Shown here piece by piece: positions 52,192-60,566 of a DNA stretch of 64,000 bases. Source of the DNA: Methylovulum miyakonense HT12 (lineage in GTDB: Bacteria; Pseudomonadota; Gammaproteobacteria; Methylococcales; Methylomonadaceae); NCBI RefSeq assembly GCF_000384075.1, contig NZ_KB913025.1, positions 4,187,936 through 4,251,935 of the forward strand, written 5' to 3'. The notes beneath the pieces were generated by a model, which saw only the letters and a list, made by a program, of their open reading frames with translations, did not search any database and was not told where the DNA came from. The stretch's first letter is position 1. Each line of letters starts with the position of its first letter. The position numbers were made by a program, and so were the translations under genes.

Positions 52192-52277
52192 GGATGGGGT
52201 TTGAAACCCCATCCTTAACGTTTTGAGCCAACTAAGCGTCACTAAAAACGTTAAGGAACGGGGTACAACCCCGTTCC
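52192..52277. repeat. Compound hairpin element
   Basis: Two perfect hairpins, GGATGGGGTTT with its complement (52192-52214) and GGAACGGGGT with its complement (52255-52277), are joined by an outer stem: CTTAACGTTTT (52214-52224 region) pairs with AAAACGTTAAG (52245-52255 region). The whole can fold as a cross-like structure. It occupies the gap after the GT2 gene. The gap to 52587 has no other gene. Confidence 0.7.
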
Positions 52278-52411
52278 AGCACTGTGAAAACCCTAAAACA
52301 ACGACTACGCGTCCTTCAATAACGCGCAGTCGTTATCAACTGATATGGGATTAGCTAAGTAATCATTCAAGCGTTTTTTAACAATAGCGGTTGTTGCAAT
52401 GCTTTGATGCA

Positions 52412-52437
52412 GGAGTCCAAAACAGGTTTTGGACTCC
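52412..52437. repeat. 26-bp dispersed palindrome, copy 4
   Basis: GGAGTCCAAAAC, AG, then the exact reverse complement. Lies about 150 bp upstream of the FAD/Fe-S gene. Confidence 0.85.
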
Positions 52438-52587
52438 GACAAAAATGTTAAAGAATTTATGCACGACTACTTATATGTTGGGATTCCCTTACGTCATCCC
52501 AGCCTTGTGGGTGTCATAATGAGAATTGCTGAACTTGTCTCTTACCCCATCCCTTTACCACCTATCTACCCACTCACCGCACTGCCC

Positions 52588-54831
52588 ATGAACCTACTAA
52601 CATATTACGCCCACTGGCTGCATCTGCGTTGGCCGGCGGGCATACCGGAACCCTTGCCGGAAACCGGCCCTGCTGGTTTGACCGCCGTCAGCGGCATTCG
52701 TATTGCCGGCGATTTGCTGGGCATTCCTTTATTGAAATTCGCCGTCGATTCCGGCGCCAAGGCGGTGCAGGCCTTTATTGACGAACAGGCGTTTATGGAG
52801 CCATGCAAAAAACATCCCGACACCTATGATTTAGCGATCATCGGCGGCGGGGTTGCGGGTTTGTCGGCGGCCTTGGCGGCGCACAAGGCAGGCTTGAAGT
52901 TCGTCATTTACGAAGCTTCGGAACCGTTTGCCACCATCGCCAATTTCACCAACGGCAAACCGATTTATACCTATCCGAAAGCCTTCCAGCCCGCCGGCGA
53001 CATCAAACTGACCGCCACCCGCAAGGAAGCCTTGCTGGCGGAGTTACAGCAACAAGCTGTCACCGCCAATATCCAATTCCAGTTACGGCGGGTCGACAGC
53101 ATCGTGCGTGACGATAAACGCTTGGTTTTGCAATTCAACGACCAGCAAGGCAACGCTTACGCCAAACGGGTGCTGGTCTGCACCGGACGCAATGGCGAAC
53201 ACTCAACGCTAAACGTGCCGGGCGAAGGGTTGGCCAAAGTCCATAACCGTTTGTTTGACCCTAACGATTACCAAGGCCGCAAAGTGCTGGTGGTAGGCGG
53301 CGGCGATTCCGCCCTGGAAACCGCCATCAGCTTGTTTGAAGCGGGGGCGGTGGTGGCGCTGAGCTACCGTGGCAGCGAGTTTAGCCGCCCGAAACCGGAC
53401 AATATCGCCAAAGCGCAAGCTTTATTGGGCGAGAACATACTATTTTCCAGCCAAGTCGTCAGCATCACCGAAGAGCAAGTGCAGCTACAGCAATCCGGCA
53501 AGATGATCGCCTTGGCTAACGACGCCGTATTCGTGATGATAGGCCGCAAAGCCCCTATCGACTTCCTCAAACGGCTGGGCATTCCGGTGCGCGGACAGTG
53601 GTCGGCGGGCAAATTCGCCAGCTTGGCTTTAGTGTTAATGCTGGTGGCGTTTTTATACAGCGGCAAATCCGGCAGCGGCAGCGTTTTCGATTGGCTGTTC
53701 GCGCACGGCCTGACCCCCGCCAACCTAGATTTTTCCGCTTGGCCCGATGACGTTCCGTGGCTACGCGCCCTGCAACCGACGTTGGCAACGACGGGGTTTT
53801 ATTACGAGTTGGCCTATACGCTGGCGATTGGGCTATTTGGTCTGCGCCGCATCGCCCGCACCCCCACGCCTTATGTGCGGCGGCAAACTTTAACGCTGTT
53901 TGCGGTGCAGGCTATTCCGCTGTTTTTATTGCCGTTTGTGGTGCTGCCGATAGCCGGTGAATTCGGGGCGTTCGACAGCGGCGCGGCCGCTTGGCTGGCA
54001 GACCAATTGTTCCCGTACAGCGACCAAACCGGCAACCGCGAATATTGGCGTAGCGTCGGCTTCATCTTGGCCTGGCCCTTGTTCATCGCCAATGTGTTCA
54101 CCGAGCAACCGAATTACACTTGGCTGGCGATTGGTTTTTTGCAAACTTTTGTGCTGTTGCCGTGGCTGGTCTACCGCTACGGCAAAGGCGTGTACTGCGG
54201 TTGGATTTGTTCCTGCGGCGCGTTGGCGGAAACTTTGGGCGACGCGCAGCGCACAAAAATGCCGCACGGCCCGGTTTGGAATAAGCTGAACCTGGCGGGC
54301 CAAGCGATTTTGGCGGTGGCCTTGCTGCTGTTGACCGTGCGGATTGCCGCTTGGGTTGGTACGGGTACAACGGTTGGCGAGAGTTTAGCGGCGGTATTTT
54401 TGCAGGCGGCTTACCAATTCGAGCTGTTCGGTATCCCGCTCAATTATGCCGAGGTGGTCGATTATTTCTTGGCGGGTATTTTAGGCTTAGGGCTGTATTT
54501 CCATTTCAGCGGGCGCACCTGGTGCCGTTTTTTCTGCCCGCTGGCGGCCTTGATGCACATTTACGCCCGCTTCAGCCAGTTCCGTATTTTTGCCGACAAG
54601 AACAAGTGCATCTCCTGCAACATCTGCACCACGGTTTGCCATCAAGGCATAGACGTAATGGCCTTCGCCAACAAAGGCAAGCCGATGGAAGACCCGCAAT
54701 GCGTACGCTGTTCGGCCTGCGTCAGCGGCTGCCCAACCGGGACATTGACGTTCGGGCGCTTGCGTTCCGACGGCACGGTCATGCTGGACAAACTGCCCGC
54801 CTCGCCTGTGCAGATGCGTGAAGACTCGTGA
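52588..54831 (+). CDS. Membrane fusion oxidoreductase: FAD/NAD(P) reductase plus NapH-like 4Fe-4S protein
   Basis: ATG at 52588 (MNLLTYYAHWLHLRW) gives 747 residues. Residues 82-330 are a thioredoxin-reductase-fold module: FAD site AIIGGGVAGLSAA, NAD(P) site VLVVGGGDSALETA; no redox CxxC, as in YpdA. From residue 343 several membrane helices follow, with NapH-like Cys motifs GVYCGWICSCGALAE and TWCRFFCPLAAL. The C-terminus (674-720) is a two-cluster ferredoxin: CISCNICTTVCHQ and CVRCSACVSGCPTG. It could pass NAD(P)H electrons through flavin and Fe-S centres to a membrane or periplasmic acceptor. Confidence 0.85.
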   Translation: MNLLTYYAHWLHLRWPAGIPEPLPETGPAGLTAVSGIRIAGDLLGIPLLKFAVDSGAKAVQAFIDEQAFMEPCKKHPDTYDLAIIGGGVAGLSAALAAHKAGLKFVIYEASEPFATIANFTNGKPIYTYPKAFQPAGDIKLTATRKEALLAELQQQAVTANIQFQLRRVDSIVRDDKRLVLQFNDQQGNAYAKRVLVCTGRNGEHSTLNVPGEGLAKVHNRLFDPNDYQGRKVLVVGGGDSALETAISLFEAGAVVALSYRGSEFSRPKPDNIAKAQALLGENILFSSQVVSITEEQVQLQQSGKMIALANDAVFVMIGRKAPIDFLKRLGIPVRGQWSAGKFASLALVLMLVAFLYSGKSGSGSVFDWLFAHGLTPANLDFSAWPDDVPWLRALQPTLATTGFYYELAYTLAIGLFGLRRIARTPTPYVRRQTLTLFAVQAIPLFLLPFVVLPIAGEFGAFDSGAAAWLADQLFPYSDQTGNREYWRSVGFILAWPLFIANVFTEQPNYTWLAIGFLQTFVLLPWLVYRYGKGVYCGWICSCGALAETLGDAQRTKMPHGPVWNKLNLAGQAILAVALLLLTVRIAAWVGTGTTVGESLAAVFLQAAYQFELFGIPLNYAEVVDYFLAGILGLGLYFHFSGRTWCRFFCPLAALMHIYARFSQFRIFADKNKCISCNICTTVCHQGIDVMAFANKGKPMEDPQCVRCSACVSGCPTGTLTFGRLRSDGTVMLDKLPASPVQMREDS

Positions 54832-54876
54832 GCGCATGTCTGCCGATGGCGTTCATCCTAGAAAAAGCATGGTGTC

Positions 54877-54930
54877 CACGAACAGCACGAAAGGCACGAA
54901 AGGCACGAAAGGCACGAAAGGCACGAAAAA
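54877..54930 (+). repeat. 9-bp tandem repeat, six units
   Basis: Six units of CACGAAAGG type in a row; the first (CACGAACAG) and last (CACGAAAAA) differ. The same unit makes up the arms of the composite repeat at 12763-12876. Lies in the gap between the FAD/Fe-S and GT87-like genes. Confidence 0.85.
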
Positions 54931-55045
54931 GACCGACCTTACGTCGTTACCAAGCAAAAGCAACAGCTTCGAGAATGACAGGTAGCTGGAGCTTCCCATC
55001 CCGCATTCCCAAGCGATAGCATTGGGAATGCGCGTAACGTTTATT

Positions 55046-56320
55046 ATGATGCCAATAAAACTCGCCACCCTCGGCCTGAGCTTATGCTATCTAGGCCTCA
55101 TGGTTTTCTCACACAGCCCCTATAACAACCAATTGCCGATATTCTTATTGATAATGGCCGGTGCTTTTATCAGCTATGGCTGGGCGTATGCGTCCACTGC
55201 GCATGGCAAGCCGCCCACGGCGAAACAGGTGCTGCTGATGGCGGTTTTGTTCCGCGTCATCGGTTGTTTGGGTTTGCCCTTGTTTGAAGACGACTATTTC
55301 CGTTATTTATGGGACGGCTACCGTTTTGCCGTATCCGGCTCACCCTACGGTGTCGCCCCGGAAGCGTTTTTTACCGACCCCGACATCCCCACATCGTGGC
55401 AAGCCATTTTAGGGCAAATCAACCACCCCGACATCCCGACCATTTATGCGCCGACTTTCCAATACCTGTTTTTGGCGGCGCATTGGCTTGCCAGCGGGCA
55501 GGTGTGGGCGTTGCAAGCGTTGTTAAGTTTAGTTGATGTGTGGCTGATCCAGCATTTGCTGAAACTTGCCCCGCCCCGCCAGGTGTTGCTGTATGCCTGG
55601 AATCCATTAGTCATCAAGGAGATTGCCTTCACCGCCCACCCGGATGGTTTGCTGCCTGCGTTGCTGATGGCGGCATGGGTGGCAGGTCAACGAAAATACT
55701 TGATCCAAGCGGGCGTGCTGTTGGCGTTGGCGGCGGCAGCCAAGGCGGCGGCGTGGGTGGTGGTGCCGTTTTGGTTGGTGAACTGGCGATGGCGGGCTTG
55801 GCTGGCGTTTGCTCTGGGTTTTGTCGCCTTGTACGCGCCGTTCTGGTGGCAAGGGGCGACCGATGCGGCAGGGCTTAAAGCGTTTGCGGACGGTTTTGAA
55901 TTCAACTCGGCCTTATATGGCCTGATGCGTTTGCTATTGCCACCCTTGCCGTCCAAACTGGTGTTGGGCGGATTGCTACTGGCGGCGGCTTTGGCGTATG
56001 GCTGGCGGTACTGGCGGCATGAAACCCACGCCCTGCCCCGCGCCGACCTGTTGCTGGGCGGTTTGTTGCTGGTCTCGCCAGTGCTTAACCCGTGGTATCT
56101 ACTCTGGTTGTTGCCGTTCGCTTGTATACACCGCAATCCGGTGGCCTGGGCGGCATCGGCTATGCTGCTATTGGCGTATGCCACGGGCTTGAATTTGGAC
56201 GACCCCAGCCTGACTCCGTATCAACACCCGGCATGGGCCAGACCTGTGGAATTTGGAGGGTTGGTGCTAGTTTGGCTGGGGTTTTACGGCAAGCGGTTTG
56301 TCAAACCACACATCACTTAG
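55046..56320 (+). CDS. GT87/DUF2029-like membrane glycosyltransferase
   Basis: ATG at 55046 is used (a second ATG follows directly), giving 424 residues with about ten membrane helices. The first large loop has LFEDDYFRYLWDGYRFAVSGSPYGV, the acidic motif of polyprenol-phosphate-dependent glycosyltransferases (GT-C fold, mannosyltransferase-like). The C-terminal part has LVSPVLNPWYLLWLLPF. It should transfer a lipid-carried sugar outside the cytoplasm. Its stop overlaps the stop of the radical SAM gene on the other strand by 4 bp. Confidence 0.8.
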   Translation: MMPIKLATLGLSLCYLGLMVFSHSPYNNQLPIFLLIMAGAFISYGWAYASTAHGKPPTAKQVLLMAVLFRVIGCLGLPLFEDDYFRYLWDGYRFAVSGSPYGVAPEAFFTDPDIPTSWQAILGQINHPDIPTIYAPTFQYLFLAAHWLASGQVWALQALLSLVDVWLIQHLLKLAPPRQVLLYAWNPLVIKEIAFTAHPDGLLPALLMAAWVAGQRKYLIQAGVLLALAAAAKAAAWVVVPFWLVNWRWRAWLAFALGFVALYAPFWWQGATDAAGLKAFADGFEFNSALYGLMRLLLPPLPSKLVLGGLLLAAALAYGWRYWRHETHALPRADLLLGGLLLVSPVLNPWYLLWLLPFACIHRNPVAWAASAMLLLAYATGLNLDDPSLTPYQHPAWARPVEFGGLVLVWLGFYGKRFVKPHIT

Positions 56321-57270
56321 GCCAACCCGCCTTGGCAACTGGAACCTTGCCCCGCCGTGCAGCCGTAACAATGGTCGGCGACGCGGATGTCGTCGGTGAT
56401 GGCCGCCCGACCCAGCAAATCCGCTACATGGGTGCGCCGCCCGCCCAGCGGCAAATCCAGCAATTGGTTGAAATCGCAATCGTAAACAAAACCTTGCCAA
56501 TCCACGCTCAATAGACTCCGGCACATGACTTGAGCCAAATTGGCAGGCTGGTGCGCGTGTTTGAGCAAGGCCAGATAGCGGTCAAATTCTCCGCCCGCTT
56601 GTAACACCGCGCCGAAGCGTTGGATGGGCATGTTGGTGAGGGTGAACAAGCGGTTGAAGCGGATGCCGAATTCACTCTGTAGATACTGTTTGTAGGCTTG
56701 TTCCAACGCGGCTTGCGGCGGCGGCAATACTGCGCCTTGCGGGTTGTAGGCCAGATTCAGCACCAAGCCCGTGCCTTCTTGCCCGTAACCCAAGGCGTTA
56801 AGCTGGCGCAACGCAATCAAGGAATCTTGGAACACGCCTTTGCCGCGTTGGGCATCGACATTGGCTTCCAGGTAACAAGGCAAGGACGCGGTGATTTCCA
56901 CCTGTTGCGCAGCCAAAAAGGCCACCGTGTCGTGTTGGCCTGCTAGCAGTAACACCGTCAAGTTACATCGGTTGATGATATGCAGGCCTTGTTGCCGCGC
57001 CGCCGTGACCAACCAGCGGAAATCCGGGTTCAGCTCCGGTGCGCCGCCAGTCAAATCCAAGGTGGTCGCGCCGACTTGGGCGGCAAGCTGCAAGGCCGTT
57101 TGCATGGTAGCCCGCGCCATCAATTCCGTGCGCTTGGGGCCGGCGTTGACGTGGCAATGTTGGCAACTCAAGTTGCACAAATAACCCAAATTCAATTGCA
57201 AGATGTCAGTTTTGCCACGTTTAAGGGCAGGGAAATCGCTATTAAGCAACAAGGCTTTACTGTCGCGCAT
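56317..57270 (-). CDS. arsS: ArsS-type radical SAM enzyme
   Basis: ATG at 57270 gives 317 residues; a TTG at 57282 is possible. The radical SAM motif is GYLCNLSCQHCHVNAGP (CxxxCxxC). LDLTGGAPELNPDFRWL and NRCNLTVLL follow, and the C-terminal Cys-rich end is HCYGCTAGQGSSCQGGLA with CDFNQLLDLPLGG before it. This pattern is that of ArsS, which with ArsM makes arsenosugar precursors by adding a 5'-deoxyadenosyl group to methylated arsenic. It starts 5 bp after the transferase stop. Confidence 0.85.
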   Translation of the reverse strand: MRDSKALLLNSDFPALKRGKTDILQLNLGYLCNLSCQHCHVNAGPKRTELMARATMQTALQLAAQVGATTLDLTGGAPELNPDFRWLVTAARQQGLHIINRCNLTVLLLAGQHDTVAFLAAQQVEITASLPCYLEANVDAQRGKGVFQDSLIALRQLNALGYGQEGTGLVLNLAYNPQGAVLPPPQAALEQAYKQYLQSEFGIRFNRLFTLTNMPIQRFGAVLQAGGEFDRYLALLKHAHQPANLAQVMCRSLLSVDWQGFVYDCDFNQLLDLPLGGRRTHVADLLGRAAITDDIRVADHCYGCTAGQGSSCQGGLA

Positions 57271-57275
57271 GGTCG

Positions 57276-57971
57276 TTACCAAGATTGCGGTGAAGGAAAA
57301 GGCAAGCTTGCCAAAAAATCCAGCAATTGGCGTTGTTCGGGCGAGGCTTCTGGCAGTTCCCGCAAAGCTTGTTGCAAGCCAGGCAGATCGGTGGCTTCGT
57401 CAACATCGCCCAGCAGCGGCAAGTGTTTTATTTCGCCCAAGTGGTTGATGCGCTTAAGCAACTGGCTTCCCGTGTCGGCGCGGCTGTAGCTTACGTCTGT
57501 CCAAATCCGTTCATCAATGGCGCAGTTGCCGCCAACCAGCCAAAAACCGCCATCCGTACAGGGGCCGTATACCAAGCGTGGTTGGCTGCTGCCAGCCAGC
57601 CACGCCAGCCCTGCCGACAAAGTTGCCAAGGTCATTTGCGGGCTGTCCGCACCCACAAACATGACGCTGGCGTGGCGTTGCCGCAAATGCTGGTAAACCC
57701 GCGCCAAACGCTCGCCCAAACCGCACGCGCCTTGCGGGATGCACGGCAAGGCTTGCCAATGCGGATGGTTTAAGGCTTCGGTTTCGGCGACGGCAAAATA
57801 GCCTTGCGCGGCGGGTGACAGTTGGCTGAGCGTGGCGGCGACGGTATGCGCGGCCTGCAAATGGAATGCCTCCGCTGCCTGTTTGCCCACGGTTGCCGCC
57901 AAACGGGTTTTGACCGGCGACAAACCGGGGGTTTTGACGAATATCGCCACGGCGGTCATGGCGTTTGCCAT
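57276..57971 (-). CDS. CofC-like glycosyl/nucleotidyltransferase associated with ArsS
   Basis: ATG at 57971 is chosen because it overlaps the arsM stop by one base (TGATG); it gives 231 residues. AVAIFVKTPGLSPVKTRLAATVGKQAAEAFH, VMFVGADSPQMTLATLSAGLAWL and LVYGPCTDGGFWLVGG are the rSAM-associated transferase 1 signature (a GT-A fold of the CofC kind). In arsenosugar clusters it is thought to process the sugar part. Order arsM, transferase, arsS is compact and surely one operon. Confidence 0.85.
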   Translation of the reverse strand: MANAMTAVAIFVKTPGLSPVKTRLAATVGKQAAEAFHLQAAHTVAATLSQLSPAAQGYFAVAETEALNHPHWQALPCIPQGACGLGERLARVYQHLRQRHASVMFVGADSPQMTLATLSAGLAWLAGSSQPRLVYGPCTDGGFWLVGGNCAIDERIWTDVSYSRADTGSQLLKRINHLGEIKHLPLLGDVDEATDLPGLQQALRELPEASPEQRQLLDFLASLPFPSPQSW

Positions 57972-59020
57972 CAGCAACAAGCCGCCACGGTGTTAGATGG
58001 CAAACCAGATAGATTGGGCGGTGAGCAATCAAACAGGCCAAAGTGGGTGGTTTTGTTGCCGATGAGCGTGAAATACGGGGAGTATCGGCTTAAGGCCAGC
58101 ATGTCGGCGGTGTTGCCGCACACCCGTAACGGCTTGCCGGTTTCAAACAAGTGGTGGTCGTCCAACGCAAAAGCGTGGATATGGTTGGGTATCGCGCCAT
58201 GATAAACAGCGATTTGTCCAAAATCTTCACAACGGTCTTCCAAGGGCAGCTTGAATGCCCTAACTGTCACTGAACGGAAGTTCACCATGCCGATTTTGTC
58301 AGCCACCTCGTCATCATCCAAAGTGATTGGCGTGGCGCTGACCACCCGCATATCAGGGCAGCCCAAGGCCTGCATCATGCGCCGGAAATCTTCCCAATAC
58401 CACGCCCCTGCCAGGCATTCGCCGAGCAGCACCGGATCATGCCTGAGCGCGTCCGGGATGCGGCGGTCGGCATAGACATCGGAGAAATACAGCTCGCCGC
58501 CCGGTTTCAGCACCCGGAATATCTCCGCCAGCACCTTGGGTTTGTCCGCAGACAGGTTAATGACACAATTGGACACCACAACGTCGATGGAATTGTCGGC
58601 AATTCCTAAGGCCGCCAAATCTTCAATATGGCCTAAACGGAATTCGACATTGCCCTGGGCATAGCCGTAACGCTGTTGGTGCCAATCAAGATGGGCAGTG
58701 GCGACCACCAATTGCCCGGCGGTCATGTCCACGCCGATCACGCGGCCTTGCTCGCCGACCAAGCGTGACAACACATAACAATCGCGTCCTGAGCCGCAAC
58801 CTAAATCCAGCACCGTACACCCTGTTAATGCGGGTGGCAGCGGGGAGCCGCAACCATAAAACCGCTCGCTGACTTCAGGATGCACATCCGCCAACAAGAC
58901 CTGCAAATGCTTAGGCATGGCCGTTAAGGTGCAACAGGCACTGGTTTTTAAGTCCTCGCTGGATTGCAAGGTTTGTCCGTAGTAGGACTGAATGGCTTCG
59001 GTAGGGTTATGTTCGGTCAT
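57971..59020 (-). CDS. arsM: ArsM-type arsenite methyltransferase
   Basis: The 349-residue protein has the SAM motif VLDLGCGSGRDCYVLSRLVG and VVSNCVINLSADKPKVLAEIFRVLKPGGELYFSDVYADRR. Cysteines suited to bind As(III) are present: SACCTLT near residue 28, SNCV and GECLAG. This is the set of conserved ArsM Cys. The C-terminal 100 residues (SVTVRAFKLPLEDRCEDFG, ending AACC) are typical of the arsenosugar-linked subgroup. It methylates arsenite stepwise using SAM. Confidence 0.85.
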   Translation of the reverse strand: MTEHNPTEAIQSYYGQTLQSSEDLKTSACCTLTAMPKHLQVLLADVHPEVSERFYGCGSPLPPALTGCTVLDLGCGSGRDCYVLSRLVGEQGRVIGVDMTAGQLVVATAHLDWHQQRYGYAQGNVEFRLGHIEDLAALGIADNSIDVVVSNCVINLSADKPKVLAEIFRVLKPGGELYFSDVYADRRIPDALRHDPVLLGECLAGAWYWEDFRRMMQALGCPDMRVVSATPITLDDDEVADKIGMVNFRSVTVRAFKLPLEDRCEDFGQIAVYHGAIPNHIHAFALDDHHLFETGKPLRVCGNTADMLALSRYSPYFTLIGNKTTHFGLFDCSPPNLSGLPSNTVAACC

Positions 59021-59151
59021 AAAAAGTCTTTGAAAAGTGGCGGAACGGATAAAGGGGCGGACGAAACTTTATTGTCGCCGGAAATTATCACAAATCCATC
59101 ACAAAACCTTCAAATGCTTGTGATTTGCCGTGCTGATGGCTTACAAGTAAA

Positions 59152-59172
59152 GGAGGCGTTGCACACGCCTCC
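59152..59172 (-). terminator. Rho-independent terminator after the CMD gene
   Basis: Read leftward, GGAGGCGT, a 5-base loop and ACGCCTCC form an 8-bp perfect stem followed by TTTACTT. It lies 41 bp past the CMD stop and before arsM, so arsM likely has its own promoter. Confidence 0.7.
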
Positions 59173-59213
59173 CCAGTTTGCGGCATAACCTATTGGTTCT
59201 GCCTCATGACGTT

Positions 59214-59750
59214 TTAAGCGGCATTAATATCAAAAAACGGAAAATCAATCTCGGTTTTTGCCGCGTTGTTGAAAAAATTGGTGAAGGTATTCATGGCCAC
59301 ATGCGCCAAAATTTCGATGATTTCCTGGTCGCTAAAGCCCTCCGCACGCACTGCTGCGAAGCTGTCGTCGGAGACATTGCCGCGTTTTTCCAGCAAGGCG
59401 CGGGCAAAAGTCAAGGCTGATTGGGTTTTTCTGTCCGCGGATTGGCCTTTGCTGTTGGCGACCAGTTCATCGCGCCCTACGCCCGCCTTGCCACCCAAAA
59501 AGACATGCGCCGACGCGCAATAATTGCAGCCGTTGTAGCCAGCTACAGTGACGGCCAATTGCTCCCGCAATTTGGCATCCAGCGTACCATTGCCCAGCGC
59601 GGTTATCATGCCTAAATACGCTTCCAACGCAGCGGGGGCATGGGCAAACGTGGTGAAAAGATTGGGCGTGGCGCCCATCATGTGCCGGACTTTGTCCAGC
59701 AATTCTTTAGCTTTGCCTTCAGGCTGGGTAACAGGATTAATACGTTGCAT
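59214..59750 (-). CDS. CMD-family peroxidase-like protein of the arsenosugar type
   Basis: The 178-residue product reads RINPVTQPEGKAKELLDKVRHMMGATPNLFTTFAHAPAALEAYLG, then the CxxC site GYNGCNYCASAHVFLG and ILAHVAMNTFTNFFNNAAKTEIDFP. This matches the carboxymuconolactone-decarboxylase-like proteins that are often encoded beside ArsM/ArsS. It is transcribed from a promoter covered by three palindromes recognised by the divergent TetR protein. Confidence 0.8.
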   Translation of the reverse strand: MQRINPVTQPEGKAKELLDKVRHMMGATPNLFTTFAHAPAALEAYLGMITALGNGTLDAKLREQLAVTVAGYNGCNYCASAHVFLGGKAGVGRDELVANSKGQSADRKTQSALTFARALLEKRGNVSDDSFAAVRAEGFSDQEIIEILAHVAMNTFTNFFNNAAKTEIDFPFFDINAA

Positions 59751-59781
59751 AACTTAGCTCCTTAAGTGTTTTGGTTAAAAA

Positions 59782-59861
59782 GTAAACCGATTTGTTTACC
59801 TGTAATAAGAGTAAACAAATCGGTTTACTTCGTCAAGCATTTTGTAAACTGATAGGTTTAC
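59782..59861. promoter_or_regulatory. Three GTAAAC-N6-GTTTAC operators
   Basis: GTAAACCGATTTGTTTAC (59782-59799), GTAAACAAATCGGTTTAC (59811-59828) and GTAAACTGATAGGTTTAC (59844-59861) share 6-bp inverted arms. The first two are exact reverse complements of each other, so together they also form a large inverted repeat. They fill the spacer between the CMD and TetR genes. Confidence 0.8.
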
Positions 59862-59925
59862 TTTTTACTTGAACCTCGCCTTGTTACTATGCTATCGTTT
59901 TAATTTCTTAAGACAACCGCCCGCC

Positions 59926-60486
59926 ATGCCCCCTGAAAAACACCGCCCGAAACGCCAACTGATTGTCGAAACCGCCTTCCGGCTATTCAAAAACAACGGT
60001 TTTTACGCCACCGGCGTAGACCTAATCATGCGCGAGGCTGGCATTTCCAAGCGTACCTTATACCAATACTTCCCCGGTAAAAATGATTTGGTGGTTGCAG
60101 TCTTGGCGCATTACCAAGCCCAATACCAACAACACATTGAAACGTTGTTGGATAGGCAAAACCGTTCGGCGCGGGAAAATATCCTGGCAATGTTCGAGAA
60201 TGCAAAAAGCTGGTTCGGCGATGTCAATTTCCACGGCTGCTTGGCGGTGAATGCAATGGGCGAGTACGCAGGCAAAGATCAAGGTATTGAACAAGCGTGC
60301 CTACGCTTTAAGGAATGGGAGCTGGGCGTATTACGGGAATTGGCGTACGCCATTGATACCGTTAACGGCGAAGCCTTGGCTTACAAGCTGTTTGTGCTGC
60401 TGGAAGGGATGGCGGCGATTGCCCAAGTAATGAAAGGCGCATGCCCGATTGACGTGACGGCGATGGCGGCGGCACTGATGGATTAG
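59926..60486 (+). CDS. TetR-family repressor
   Basis: ATG at 59926 (MPPEKHRPKRQLIVETAF) gives 186 residues. The helix-turn-helix reads RLFKNNGFYATGVDLIMREAGISKRTLYQYFPGKNDLV. It has the C-terminal TetR domain with Cys in FHGCLAVNAMGEYAG and in GACPID, which could sense electrophiles or metalloids. It is divergent from the CMD gene and should bind the three palindromes between them. Confidence 0.9.
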   Translation: MPPEKHRPKRQLIVETAFRLFKNNGFYATGVDLIMREAGISKRTLYQYFPGKNDLVVAVLAHYQAQYQQHIETLLDRQNRSARENILAMFENAKSWFGDVNFHGCLAVNAMGEYAGKDQGIEQACLRFKEWELGVLRELAYAIDTVNGEALAYKLFVLLEGMAAIAQVMKGACPIDVTAMAAALMD

Positions 60487-60566
60487 GTGGGATTGCCGCT
60501 GCTGCCAGGACAGCCCTCGGCAATTTCCCGCCACGAATGGGCTCATTACAAAAGGTTGTAAATAGC

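Noticed and set aside
54877..54930. Possible CRISPR array
   Set aside because: The repeats are contiguous 9-bp units with no spacers; it is a simple tandem repeat.
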